Shown: positions 43,797-51,890 of the stretch, in pieces
Layout of the letters: each line of letters opens with the position of its first letter
Numbering within the stretch: position 1 is the first letter of the stretch
DNA from: Pseudomonadota bacterium
GTDB taxonomy: Bacteria; Desulfobacterota; Desulfobacteria; Desulfobacterales; RPRI01
Assembly: GCA_018901125.1 (NCBI GenBank)
Contig: JAHIFE010000232.1
Location: 1 to 58,335 of the forward strand
DNA: 58,335 nucleotides
Reading direction: 5' to 3'
The notes under the pieces: model-generated
What the model was told of the DNA's origin: nothing
The model's input: the letters and a program-made list of their open reading frames with translations, nothing else
Databases searched by the model: none
Position numbers and translations under genes: made by a program

Positions 43797-44282
43797 ATGA
43801 GTAAACAGCCAACTTACACAGAACTGGAACAAAAGCTTAAGTCAAGCGAAGAACATGTCAATGCACTTGAATATAAAGTTAAATCTCTGGAAAATGAGTT
43901 GCAACAACGAGACAGCTTCTTTTTATTTGAAAAAGACAGATTAGAAACAGTTATAGAAAGTCTGCCCGGTATTTTTTATATTTTTCATGAAGATGGAAAA
44001 CTTTTCATGTGGAATAAAAACCTGGAGCGCGCTATCGGCTATTCCAGCGAAGAAATTTCAAAGATGAACGCCATTGATTTTTTTACCGAAAACAACCATC
44101 CACAAGTTTTTGAAAAAATGCAGGAAGTATTTTCCAGGGGATCGTCTTCTGCTGAATGGGAAATAGAATCCAAAGCTGGAGATAAATTCACGTATTTTTT
44201 CACGGCGGGTATCTATGTTTACAGGAGTACAAAATACATATTGGGAATGGGATGTAAAAGAACAGGTAATGTTCTGGACTAA
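43797..44282 (+). pseudogene. N-terminal part of a PAS histidine kinase, split by frame change
   Basis: The 161-residue product has a coiled-coil opening (LEQKLKSSEEHVNALEYKV) and one PAS domain (about residues 50-150, SLPGIFYIFHEDGKLFMWNKN). The PAS reading ends at STKYILGMG and then runs out of family pattern into CKRTG before a stop. In the next frame the same DNA reads YWEWDVKEQVMF, the beginning of the following PAS domain. A deletion has probably joined the end of one PAS to the middle of the next. ATG 43797 has ggag 6-7 bases upstream. Confidence 0.7.
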
Positions 44283-46521
44283 AGAAACTTACCGCATACA
44301 TGATATTGAAGAACCTGATGAGAATACACATTGCACAGCCGAATGCATCTCAAGGAGCCTTCAGTGCTATGACACAGAGGATCGCTCCGCGATTAGGGCT
44401 GCATTTCATCTCTGTTTTGAAAAAGGTGAACCTTTCGATCTGGAAATTCCTTTTACCCCGGTAATAGGACGCCCGATATGGGTTCGCATTATAGGCCGGC
44501 CGGTTTTTGAAAATAATAAGCTTGTAAAAGTAATCGGCAACATTATGGATATTACCGAACGGAGAAAAGCTGTAGATGCCTTACAGGAAAGCGAGGAGCG
44601 GTTCCGTCTCTTTATGGACAATAGCCCGAATATCGCTTGGTTGAAAGACGAACAAGGGCGGTACGTTTACCTCAGCAAAACTTTCAAGGATCGGTTCGGC
44701 GTACAATTTGATGACTTTAAGGGTAAGACAGATGAGCAACTCTGGTCGGCTGCCACAGCCGAGCAGTTTCGTAAGAACGATCTGGCCGTTCTGGCTTCCA
44801 ACCATGCAATCGAGGTTATTGAGGAAACCTCTAATCCGGACGGCAGTATCTGCTATTGGCTTATCTCAAAGTTCCCCTTCCACGATATGGCTGGGAACCG
44901 ATTCGTCGCAGGCATCGGTCTCGACATCACCAATCGTAAGCATGCTGATGAGGAACTGCGAAATACAAAAGAACGGCTGGAAGCGCATATCTCTAATTCA
45001 CCTCTCGCAATTATCGAATTTGATTCGTCTTACAGGGTGACTCTGTGGACCGGGGCAGCAGAACGGATGTTTGGCTGGAAGAAGAACGAGATCATTGGAA
45101 AACCCATCAATGAGATACGTTGGAGGCATGAAGACTACAAGAAAGCTAATATTAAGATATGTGAGGCCATGCTGGCCGGGCGCATTATTCGTAACAAGTA
45201 TGCCAATCGTATGTACCGAAAGGACGGATCGGTTATTCATTGCGAGTGGTATATTTCGGCCATATACGATGCGCAAGGACAGCTTGCTTCGGCATTTACT
45301 CAGGTGTTTGATGTTACTAACCGTGATATAGCCGAGGAGGCGCTTCGCAGATCACGGGATGAACTGGAATTACGTGTTAATGAGCGGACAGCTGAACTCA
45401 GGGAAAGAGCTGAACAACTTGCAAGGTTAAGCTCGGAATTGACATTGATCGAGCTGCGGGAACGGCAAAGATTTTCAGAGTTTCTACACGACGAACTCCA
45501 GCAGTTGCTTGTGGGAGCTAAGATTTGCCAGGAAATGTTAATCAGCGATATGGACGACTTTTTAAAGCCGGATGCACAACATGTCCTTGATCTTATCAGC
45601 CATTCTATCAAGGGTACACGTTCTTTGAGCACTGAACTATCACCGCCTGTTCTCCGAACAGGTGATTTGACAGCATCATTAAAATGGCTGGCAAAGTGGA
45701 TGTACGAAAATCAGGGCTTTGAGTTAAAATTTAAATCCGAAGTACTAGTCTCGCTACATAGGAAAGATTTTACCGTTCTGCTGTTCCAATCAATACGGGA
45801 GCTGCTTCTAAATGTGCTTAAACATGCCGGTGTAAAATCGGCAGAATTGGAAATGAAACATGATAATGGGGAGTTGCGAATCAAAGTAAGGGATCAGGGT
45901 GTAGGATTTAATCCTGAAACAGTATGGCAGAATACAGATTCCAACCAGAAGTTCGGTTTGATCAGTATCCGCGAACGGTTGATGCATTTGGGGGGGCGTT
46001 TCGAGATTGAAAATGCACCTATCACAGGATCAAGCATTTCATTGATTGTTCCCCTGGATGAGAAAAAACCGGTTAAAAATGGGATGCGGACTTTGAACGG
46101 GAAAACCTCTAAAAAGTCTATTACAGCGACGGCCTGCAAGCATAGATTTGGTGGAAAAACACAGCTTAACCTTATGATAGTTGACGATCATCCGATTATG
46201 CGAAACGGCCTCTCCAGTATACTTAACACTTACCCTGAAATAAAGATTGTGGCCGAAGCAATGGATGGTGAAAAAGCCGTTCATTTGGCCAGGAAAATTG
46301 TTCCGGATGTCATCCTAATGGACGTTGACATGCCGAATATGGACGGCTTGGAAGCAACCCGTATCATAAATTCGGAGTTTCCCCACATCCGTATTATCGG
46401 GCTTTCCATGCATGAAAGTGATGATCTGGCCACTGCAATGATTGAGGCCGGAGCCTCGGCATACTGTTCAAAGGGTGGGAATATAGACCATTTACTCTCA
46501 ACGATATGGGGTGAGTATTAA
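44215..46521 (+). CDS. PAS histidine kinase fused to NarL-type receiver (C-terminal part of split gene)
   Basis: The 768-residue frame lies in a different frame from the preceding fragment and overlaps it by 68 bases. It has a PAS domain lacking its true N-terminus (from YWEWDV), two further PAS domains (about residues 125-245 and 250-370), and a HisKA_3-type kinase with His425 in FLHDELQQLL. The ATPase domain has RELLLNVLKHAG and DQGVGFN. The C-terminal receiver has DDHP, Asp703 in LMDVDMPNMDG and Lys in CSKGG. It resembles a NarL/FixJ receiver, but the usual LuxR DNA-binding domain is missing and the protein ends right after the receiver. Expression from ATG 44215 is doubtful, as no strong ribosome site precedes it. 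Confidence 0.8.
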   Translation: MFTGVQNTYWEWDVKEQVMFWTKETYRIHDIEEPDENTHCTAECISRSLQCYDTEDRSAIRAAFHLCFEKGEPFDLEIPFTPVIGRPIWVRIIGRPVFENNKLVKVIGNIMDITERRKAVDALQESEERFRLFMDNSPNIAWLKDEQGRYVYLSKTFKDRFGVQFDDFKGKTDEQLWSAATAEQFRKNDLAVLASNHAIEVIEETSNPDGSICYWLISKFPFHDMAGNRFVAGIGLDITNRKHADEELRNTKERLEAHISNSPLAIIEFDSSYRVTLWTGAAERMFGWKKNEIIGKPINEIRWRHEDYKKANIKICEAMLAGRIIRNKYANRMYRKDGSVIHCEWYISAIYDAQGQLASAFTQVFDVTNRDIAEEALRRSRDELELRVNERTAELRERAEQLARLSSELTLIELRERQRFSEFLHDELQQLLVGAKICQEMLISDMDDFLKPDAQHVLDLISHSIKGTRSLSTELSPPVLRTGDLTASLKWLAKWMYENQGFELKFKSEVLVSLHRKDFTVLLFQSIRELLLNVLKHAGVKSAELEMKHDNGELRIKVRDQGVGFNPETVWQNTDSNQKFGLISIRERLMHLGGRFEIENAPITGSSISLIVPLDEKKPVKNGMRTLNGKTSKKSITATACKHRFGGKTQLNLMIVDDHPIMRNGLSSILNTYPEIKIVAEAMDGEKAVHLARKIVPDVILMDVDMPNMDGLEATRIINSEFPHIRIIGLSMHESDDLATAMIEAGASAYCSKGGNIDHLLSTIWGEY

Positions 46522-46646
46522 TGGAAAGATTATCATTCCCGCGAAATAAACAAACTAATAAGCAGATTCATTACTCTCTTTCCATCAGTATTTCTCAACT
46601 ATAACGATCAACCACAGTTATGCACTTGTATTCTGAGGAGGCAGTC

Positions 46647-47285
46647 ATGAAAACTAAGTTATTAACATTATTGCTATGTTTAGTTGTTTTGGTTGTTCAA
46701 GGCTGCAACGAGGAAAGAACGAACGTATCGTCTTCTAAACAGAAGGTTGAAGTCACTGAGAAAAAGGCGGGGGTGTTGGAGAAGAACGCCGCAGCCAAAG
46801 GCAGCAAGGCGCCACCAACTCCATCCGAGATCATCAGCAAAGCTGAAGTGCAGGCGGTCGATCCGGTCGGCGAAGAGCCCTTAAACGATGCAATCACCTG
46901 TCTTTCACGCACCATTTACTGGGAGGCCAGGGGTTCGGGGACTGCTGCTATGAAAGCAATCGCCAATGTTGTTATGAATCGGCTTGGCCATGAGGGCTTC
47001 CCCAACACGATTTGTAAAGTTGTCATGCAAGGCCGCGAGCAGGGTGCCTGCCAGTTTTCGTGGTGGTGCGATGGCCGTTCTGATGACGCAAAAGAGGATG
47101 AATCTTACGCGATCGCCAAGGAAATCTCCCGAAAGGCTCTTAACCGGCAACTAAAGGACCGAACCGGTGGCGCATTGTATTTCCATCAGCGAAAAGTAAC
47201 CCCCAGTTGGTCCGCGGAATATATCAAGACAGTCGAAATCGGCGAGCTTGTCTTCTATAAGCCTCATGGAGGCACGGCAAAATAG
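46647..47285 (+). CDS. SleB-like cell wall hydrolase lipoprotein
   Basis: The 212-residue protein has a lipoprotein signal peptide: LLTLLLCLVVLVVQGC, with the lipid-attached cysteine near residue 20. A charged linker follows, and the C-terminal hydrolase_2 (SleB/CwlJ) domain has CLSRTIYWEARGSG, VVMNRLGHEGFPNTIC and GACQFSWWCDG. It should cleave peptidoglycan in the periplasm from an outer- or inner-membrane anchor. The ATG at 46647 is chosen because gaggagg lies just upstream; the longer frame from 46620 would hide the signal peptide. Confidence 0.88.
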   Translation: MKTKLLTLLLCLVVLVVQGCNEERTNVSSSKQKVEVTEKKAGVLEKNAAAKGSKAPPTPSEIISKAEVQAVDPVGEEPLNDAITCLSRTIYWEARGSGTAAMKAIANVVMNRLGHEGFPNTICKVVMQGREQGACQFSWWCDGRSDDAKEDESYAIAKEISRKALNRQLKDRTGGALYFHQRKVTPSWSAEYIKTVEIGELVFYKPHGGTAK

Positions 47286-47746
47286 GCACCATGCATTCTG
47301 CCCGGCTTTTACTGCAGTCTATAAACCCATGGTGAAAAGGAAAATGCGCCCTCACACCTGTCAGTGCTGGCGCTACTCTCTTTCAACCTATAATTCTCAT
47401 TTTGGCAAATATCCACTATATAGTACTTGTAAGTGAAAGAGTACATTTTCGGCGGTTTGGCGACCTCAAAAAATCTTGATGCGGTTTTTTATTGAATCCT
47501 TCCTGTTATCAATAAATCGCCAATCTCGTCGAAAACGCAAGACTTCAAATCGTAATAATTGATATTATTTCCAGAATATGAGATATTTATAACCGGCTCT
47601 AAAAGATGCTGGGGCCAAAGGATACATGCTTGGAATAATGTGGCACCGACGGGCAACCAGGCGGAAAACGGAGAAAATAAACATCAACCTTATCGGAAGA
47701 AACCGTCTTTTTCACTCAGATAGAAGAATTAACAAGGAAGAGATAT
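47286..47746. other. Intergenic region with a dispersed repeat
   Basis: No gene is supported here. The stretch 47444-47505 matches 55949-56010. The end holds the aaggaag ribosome site of the methyltransferase gene. Confidence 0.45.
47444..47505 (+). repeat. 62-bp dispersed repeat, copy 1
   Basis: It aligns without gaps to 55949-56010, same strand, about four-fifths identical by eye, with the shared blocks 'ggcggtttggcga' and 'gttttttattga'. Both copies are intergenic. Confidence 0.6.
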
Positions 47747-48526
47747 ATGAATCCAGCCCATTTACACAATCGTACTGACCATGATTTCTTAGAAGCAAAC
47801 CGCCGGTTTTACGATCTGCTGTGGACAGACGCGCACGTGGTCGAACCCGAGCGCTTTAACACATGGCCGCTTGTATGCTCACTTGTCTCTCTTTCGGGGT
47901 CGCAGCTTGAAGTCGCACCAGGGCTGAGACCACGGCTCCCTCTCAAAAAGACGTGCTTTGTGGATATCAGCGAGACAGCAATTGCCAAGCTGCGCGCACG
48001 TGGAGCAAATGCAGTTTCCGGTCTCGTGTCCTCACTTCCGTTTCCTGACGGTATGTTCGATCTCGTCTGCGCCCTCGATATTGTCGAGCATGTTGACGAT
48101 GATGATGGTGCGTTGGCCGAGTTGTCACGCGTAGCCGCTATCGGCGCCACTTTTCTTCTCTCAGTTCCGCTTCACCCATCGCAATGGACGGCATTCGATG
48201 ACTTCGTGGGACACCGGCGCCGTTATGAAACAGAGTGCCTGCTCACTAAGCTCAAGGAGCACGGCTACACTGTGGAGCAGAGCGCTGTTTATGGAATGAA
48301 GCCGAAATCGTCGCGCCTGCTCGATACCGGAATGTGGTTCCTCACACATCGGCGCAAGAAGGCGATGTGGTGGTATAACCATGTATTTATGCCACTGGGG
48401 TTGCTCTTTCAGAAGAAGCTTGCACTCTTTCCCCGGATGATCGACACCGAGTCGGTGAGTGAGATACTGCTCGTCTGCCGGAAAGTCGGAAAAGCTGCGG
48501 AAAGTGGTCAATTAACAGAAGAATGA
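47747..48526 (+). CDS. Class I SAM-dependent methyltransferase
   Basis: The 259-residue protein has a SAM-binding start LEVAPGLRPRLPL (a motif I variant), an acidic strand VDISETAIAKLRARG, and LVCALDIVEHVDDDDGALAEL, all typical of UbiE/Methyltransf_11-type enzymes. A segment FVGHRRRYETECLL follows, as in many enzymes that act on lipids or sugars. A hydrophobic C-terminal segment (MPLGLLFQ) may touch the membrane. aaggaag lies before the ATG. The gene is visibly more GC-rich than its neighbours and stands alone between repeat-bearing gaps, which hints at recent acquisition. The substrate is unknown. Confidence 0.82.
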   Translation: MNPAHLHNRTDHDFLEANRRFYDLLWTDAHVVEPERFNTWPLVCSLVSLSGSQLEVAPGLRPRLPLKKTCFVDISETAIAKLRARGANAVSGLVSSLPFPDGMFDLVCALDIVEHVDDDDGALAELSRVAAIGATFLLSVPLHPSQWTAFDDFVGHRRRYETECLLTKLKEHGYTVEQSAVYGMKPKSSRLLDTGMWFLTHRRKKAMWWYNHVFMPLGLLFQKKLALFPRMIDTESVSEILLVCRKVGKAAESGQLTEE

Positions 48527-48629
48527 TCTCATGTATGAGGGTGACATGTAACTATTACCATCGCTAATCATCAGTTCTTTCAACTACTCCCAAGTGTTTA
48601 GTTGTAGGCGGATTCAGCGATTAAAGAAA

Positions 48630-49040
48630 ATAGCATATATCATACATTTTTGCTTTGCGGCTTGTGAGGGGTGCTTATATAATAATAGCATATTCTCGGC
48701 GCCCGGCTCCATCCGTGCCGGGAAGCTAAAACACAATCCGTTAAATTTGGTGGTGATTACTTAACGTAAGGCCAAGTGGAATAAATCAATCCCAGTCTTG
48801 ACATTTCTTATGCATACATGCCCCTATCTAAACCCACTTACCCTACCCTACTCGCAATCAAATGAACCCCTCTTACCATATGTTCCATGTGAATGTCTCT
48901 CCGCTCTCCGGCAGGCACACGCATCACGGCAGCTCTTACTACAATGCTTAACTTCAACCCGGCTAAACTCGATTAGTTCCACCGTGGTAATTAAGATTGA
49001 CATTGGCTTAAGAAGTGAGAAAATGAATTTTCGGGATAAA
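48630..49040 (+). repeat. Dispersed intergenic repeat, copy upstream of the flavodiiron gene
   Basis: The same three blocks seen at 37499-37713 occur here in order ('catatatcatac', 'aggggtgctta..aataatagcatat', 'attaagattgaca...gtgagaaaatga'), with a longer insert of about 230 bases between blocks two and three. A GC-rich hairpin (gcccggc...gccggg, near 48701-48722) lies in the insert. It ends 114 bases before the flavodiiron protein start. An open frame 48798-49058 crosses it but is not convincing. Confidence 0.5.
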
Positions 49041-49153
49041 ATTGTGGAATATGGGTAACTTGATTTCTGTAAACACTACGGCAAACAACTGATTCAGACC
49101 TGCTGGTTATTTTATCAAATACACATACCAAAACATCATAAGGAGATATCACC

Positions 49154-50332
49154 ATGCACAAAAGAAAAATTAAGGAAAACATTTACTGGCTGGGCGCTGT
49201 TGATTGGGACAGGCGTCTTTTTGATTCTCTTATTCCGCTACCTGACGGCACTTCGTATAATGCTTATCTGGTTGAAGGAAGTGAGAAAACCGTTTTGTTT
49301 GACACTGCCGATCCGGCCATGGCCGATCAGTTGATGGCACAACTGGACGAGGTTCCCGGAATTGATTTTATCATCTCTCACCATGCCGAGCAGGACCATT
49401 CCGGGAGCATCCCGAAAGTTCTTGAAAAATTTCCGGAAGCGAAAGTGATTACCACCCCCAAAGCTAAACAGATGCTTATTGATTTACTAAAAGTCCCTGA
49501 GAACGCTTTTGTTACTGTGACAGACGGTGAAACTTTATCCCTCGGAAACAAGACGCTTAAATTCATCCATACACCCTGGGTACACTGGCCGGAAACCATG
49601 GTGACTTACCTGGAAGAAGACCGGATCCTTTTCAGTTGTGATTTCTTTGGTTCCCATATAGCAACTAGCGATCTTTTTGTGACCGACCAAGGGCGTGTGT
49701 ATGAAGCGGCTAAACGATACTTTGCCGAAATCATGATGCCGTTTCGGAATATAATCAAAAATAATATTGAAAAACTTGAAGGATTTGACATTCAGATGAT
49801 AGCCCCGAGTCACGGGCAGATCTATGACCAGCCGGCCTGGATAATTGATGCTTACCGGGAATGGATTCTTGGAGCATCTAAAAACACGGTTGTGCTACCT
49901 TATGTGTCCATGCACGCAAGTACCAAAATAATGGTGGATCATCTGCTGTCATCTCTGGTGAGCAAAGGAGTTCGTGTTGAGCTTTTTAATCTGACTGTAA
50001 CAGATATCGGCAAACTTGCCATGGCGCTGGTAGATGCGGGAACTATTGTCGTTGGTACTCCCACGGTTCTGGCTGGTCCGCATCCTTTAGCTGCATACTG
50101 CGCTTTTCTGGCTAATGCCTTGCGGCCCAAGGCTCAATTTCTTTCGATTATAGGCTCGTATGGATGGGGTGGCAAAACCGTGGAAACGCTTGCCGGAATG
50201 ATTCCCAATTTGAAAGTTGAGGTGTTAGATCCTGTATTATGTAAAGGGGCTCCTTCGGAAAACGATTTTATAGCGCTGGATAAATTGGCTGACTCTATTG
50301 CAAAAAAACACGCGGAGCATGGATTCAAATAA
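49154..50332 (+). CDS. fprA: Flavodiiron protein (A-type flavoprotein, FprA/ROO-like)
   Basis: The 392-residue protein has an N-terminal metallo-beta-lactamase-type diiron domain and a C-terminal flavodoxin domain. The diiron ligands are all visible: His77-x-Glu79-x-Asp81-His82 in HHAEQDHSG, His in WVHWPETM, Asp in FSCDFFGSH and His in APSHGQIYD. The FMN domain starts near residue 250 (VLPYVSMHASTKIM) and has GTPTVLAGPHP and GSYGWGG. Such enzymes reduce O2 to water or NO to N2O in anaerobes, fed by rubredoxin. The ATG follows aaggag. No rubredoxin gene is adjacent. A VOC-family gene follows after 17 bases. Confidence 0.94.
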   Translation: MHKRKIKENIYWLGAVDWDRRLFDSLIPLPDGTSYNAYLVEGSEKTVLFDTADPAMADQLMAQLDEVPGIDFIISHHAEQDHSGSIPKVLEKFPEAKVITTPKAKQMLIDLLKVPENAFVTVTDGETLSLGNKTLKFIHTPWVHWPETMVTYLEEDRILFSCDFFGSHIATSDLFVTDQGRVYEAAKRYFAEIMMPFRNIIKNNIEKLEGFDIQMIAPSHGQIYDQPAWIIDAYREWILGASKNTVVLPYVSMHASTKIMVDHLLSSLVSKGVRVELFNLTVTDIGKLAMALVDAGTIVVGTPTVLAGPHPLAAYCAFLANALRPKAQFLSIIGSYGWGGKTVETLAGMIPNLKVEVLDPVLCKGAPSENDFIALDKLADSIAKKHAEHGFK

Positions 50333-50349
50333 CGCAAAGATAATACAAT

Positions 50350-50730
50350 ATGATAAGCACCAACATAATTCTTTATTGTAAAGAATGGGAGCAAACGGTC
50401 AGGTTTTATAAAGACCGTTTGCTCCTGCCCGTAAATTTCTCAACCGACTGGTTTGTGGAATTCATCTTAACTGCAAGTTCAAGATTGAGCATTGCCAACG
50501 AAAAACGATCTTCGATAAAAAGCTGCGCGGTTAAGGGTATCACTTTAGCGCTGGAAGTTGAAGATATTGAAGCCGTGCGGGAAGATATGGTAATAACCGG
50601 TTTAGAGCCGACGGCAATCAGGGAACACTCATGGGCCGCAAGGGTGTTTTATCTTTTTGATCCTGAAGGACACCGGATAGAAATATGGCAAAAGATCGCA
50701 GACGAAACAAAAGATAATTTTGTTTGTTGA
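50350..50730 (+). CDS. VOC-family (glyoxalase/bleomycin-resistance-like) protein
   Basis: The 126-residue single VOC unit begins ISTNIILYCKEWEQTVRFYKDRLLLPV and ends with ARVFYLFDPEGHRIEIWQ, where the terminal Glu is in the usual metal position. The middle strand reads GITLALEVEDIEAVREDM. It may bind a metal and a small substrate, but no substrate can be given. It follows the flavodiiron gene closely in the same direction and precedes the RND genes by 47 bases, so it may share a transcript with either. Confidence 0.85.
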   Translation: MISTNIILYCKEWEQTVRFYKDRLLLPVNFSTDWFVEFILTASSRLSIANEKRSSIKSCAVKGITLALEVEDIEAVREDMVITGLEPTAIREHSWAARVFYLFDPEGHRIEIWQKIADETKDNFVC

Positions 50731-50777
50731 ACTAAGCGGCCATGCAACGCATTTTTCAAAAGGAGCCGTGCTCTGAA

Positions 50778-51890
50778 ATGAAAAAACCCATCAAACGCAT
50801 AATTTGGATTTTAATCGGAATTGCCATAATTATTGCAGCAGTTATTCTGGTCCGTCACCGAAAATCGGAACTTGCAAACCTGGCACAGCCATCGATTCGT
50901 CCAATTCCCGTTCATATCAAAACGGCAATCAGTGGAAAGCTCCCGATAATCGAACACTATCTGGGAACTATTGAACCAGTAGTAGAGGCAGTATTGTCCG
51001 CCCAGGCAACCGGATATCTCACATCAATTTATAAGGACACCGGAGACCGGGTTGCGGCTGGAGAAACTGTTGCCAAAATTGACGATCGATTGCTTGTCAG
51101 TCAAAAAAGCGCGATAGCGGCAGAGCTGGCAGGGGCCCGGGAAGATTTGGAAGTTAAAAAAACGATGCTTGATCGGCGTAAAGAATTAATTAAAACAAAA
51201 GCTGTTTCCATAGAATCTTTAAATGAAGCATATCTTGCTTATGAATTGGCATACTCACGACTGCAACGATTGAAACAGGAAATTGAAGCATCGAATGTTT
51301 CCCTGTCATTTACCGGCATCAGGTCTCTTTTTAACGGGGTCATTACAAAGCGTTTGAAAAATCACGGCGATATGGTCACGACCGGAACCCCCGTATTTAA
51401 GATTGAAGACACCAAACGAGGATATAAAGTTATCGTTCACGTGTCGCAGGAAACAGTCACACGATTATCCAAAAACATGCCGTTTCATTTGAGTAATGGC
51501 GCCGTTTCCATTGATGCTACCGAATATCGTATTCATCCGGCCATTACCACCGGGAATCTGGCGACTGTGGAAATTCGCGTACCTGATCGGCCGTTCGGGC
51601 TGCCGAGTTACGGCACCGTTGGGGTGGATATGATCGTCGGAATGCCGGAAGGCCTTGTTGTTTCCTCAGACTGCATTCTTGAACAGGAAACAGGCGCTTT
51701 GGTCTTTGTGGTTCAAGATAATGAAAGTGTCCGTCCGGTTCCTGTAAAGATACTCGGATATAATGGTGAACAGGCTGTTATTGAAGGATCATTGTCACCC
51801 GGCACACCTCTGGCAGCCGGTGCTGAATCCATGCTTATGCAGTTAAGCCGGCATGGGCGCATCATGATAATTTCCGAAGGGGAAAAATGA
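50778..51890 (+). CDS. RND efflux periplasmic adaptor (membrane fusion protein)
   Basis: The roughly 370-residue protein opens with an N-terminal membrane anchor (RIIWILIGIAIIIAAVILV). The lipoyl half-domains read SAQATGYLTSIYKDTGDRVAAGETVAKID and, later, IRSLFNGVITKRLKNHGDMV. An alpha-helical hairpin lies between them (about residues 90-170), followed by a beta-barrel part (VIVHVSQETV). It would bridge the inner-membrane pump to an outer-membrane channel. The start is uncertain: aaggag lies 12 bases before ATG 50778, while the ATG at 50742 has none. Its stop overlaps the pump gene (ATGA at 51887). Confidence 0.88.
   Translation: MKKPIKRIIWILIGIAIIIAAVILVRHRKSELANLAQPSIRPIPVHIKTAISGKLPIIEHYLGTIEPVVEAVLSAQATGYLTSIYKDTGDRVAAGETVAKIDDRLLVSQKSAIAAELAGAREDLEVKKTMLDRRKELIKTKAVSIESLNEAYLAYELAYSRLQRLKQEIEASNVSLSFTGIRSLFNGVITKRLKNHGDMVTTGTPVFKIEDTKRGYKVIVHVSQETVTRLSKNMPFHLSNGAVSIDATEYRIHPAITTGNLATVEIRVPDRPFGLPSYGTVGVDMIVGMPEGLVVSSDCILEQETGALVFVVQDNESVRPVPVKILGYNGEQAVIEGSLSPGTPLAAGAESMLMQLSRHGRIMIISEGEK

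Noticed and set aside
48798-49058. 86-residue open frame before the flavodiiron gene
   Set aside because: Low-complexity composition, no ribosome site, and it overlaps repeat DNA.
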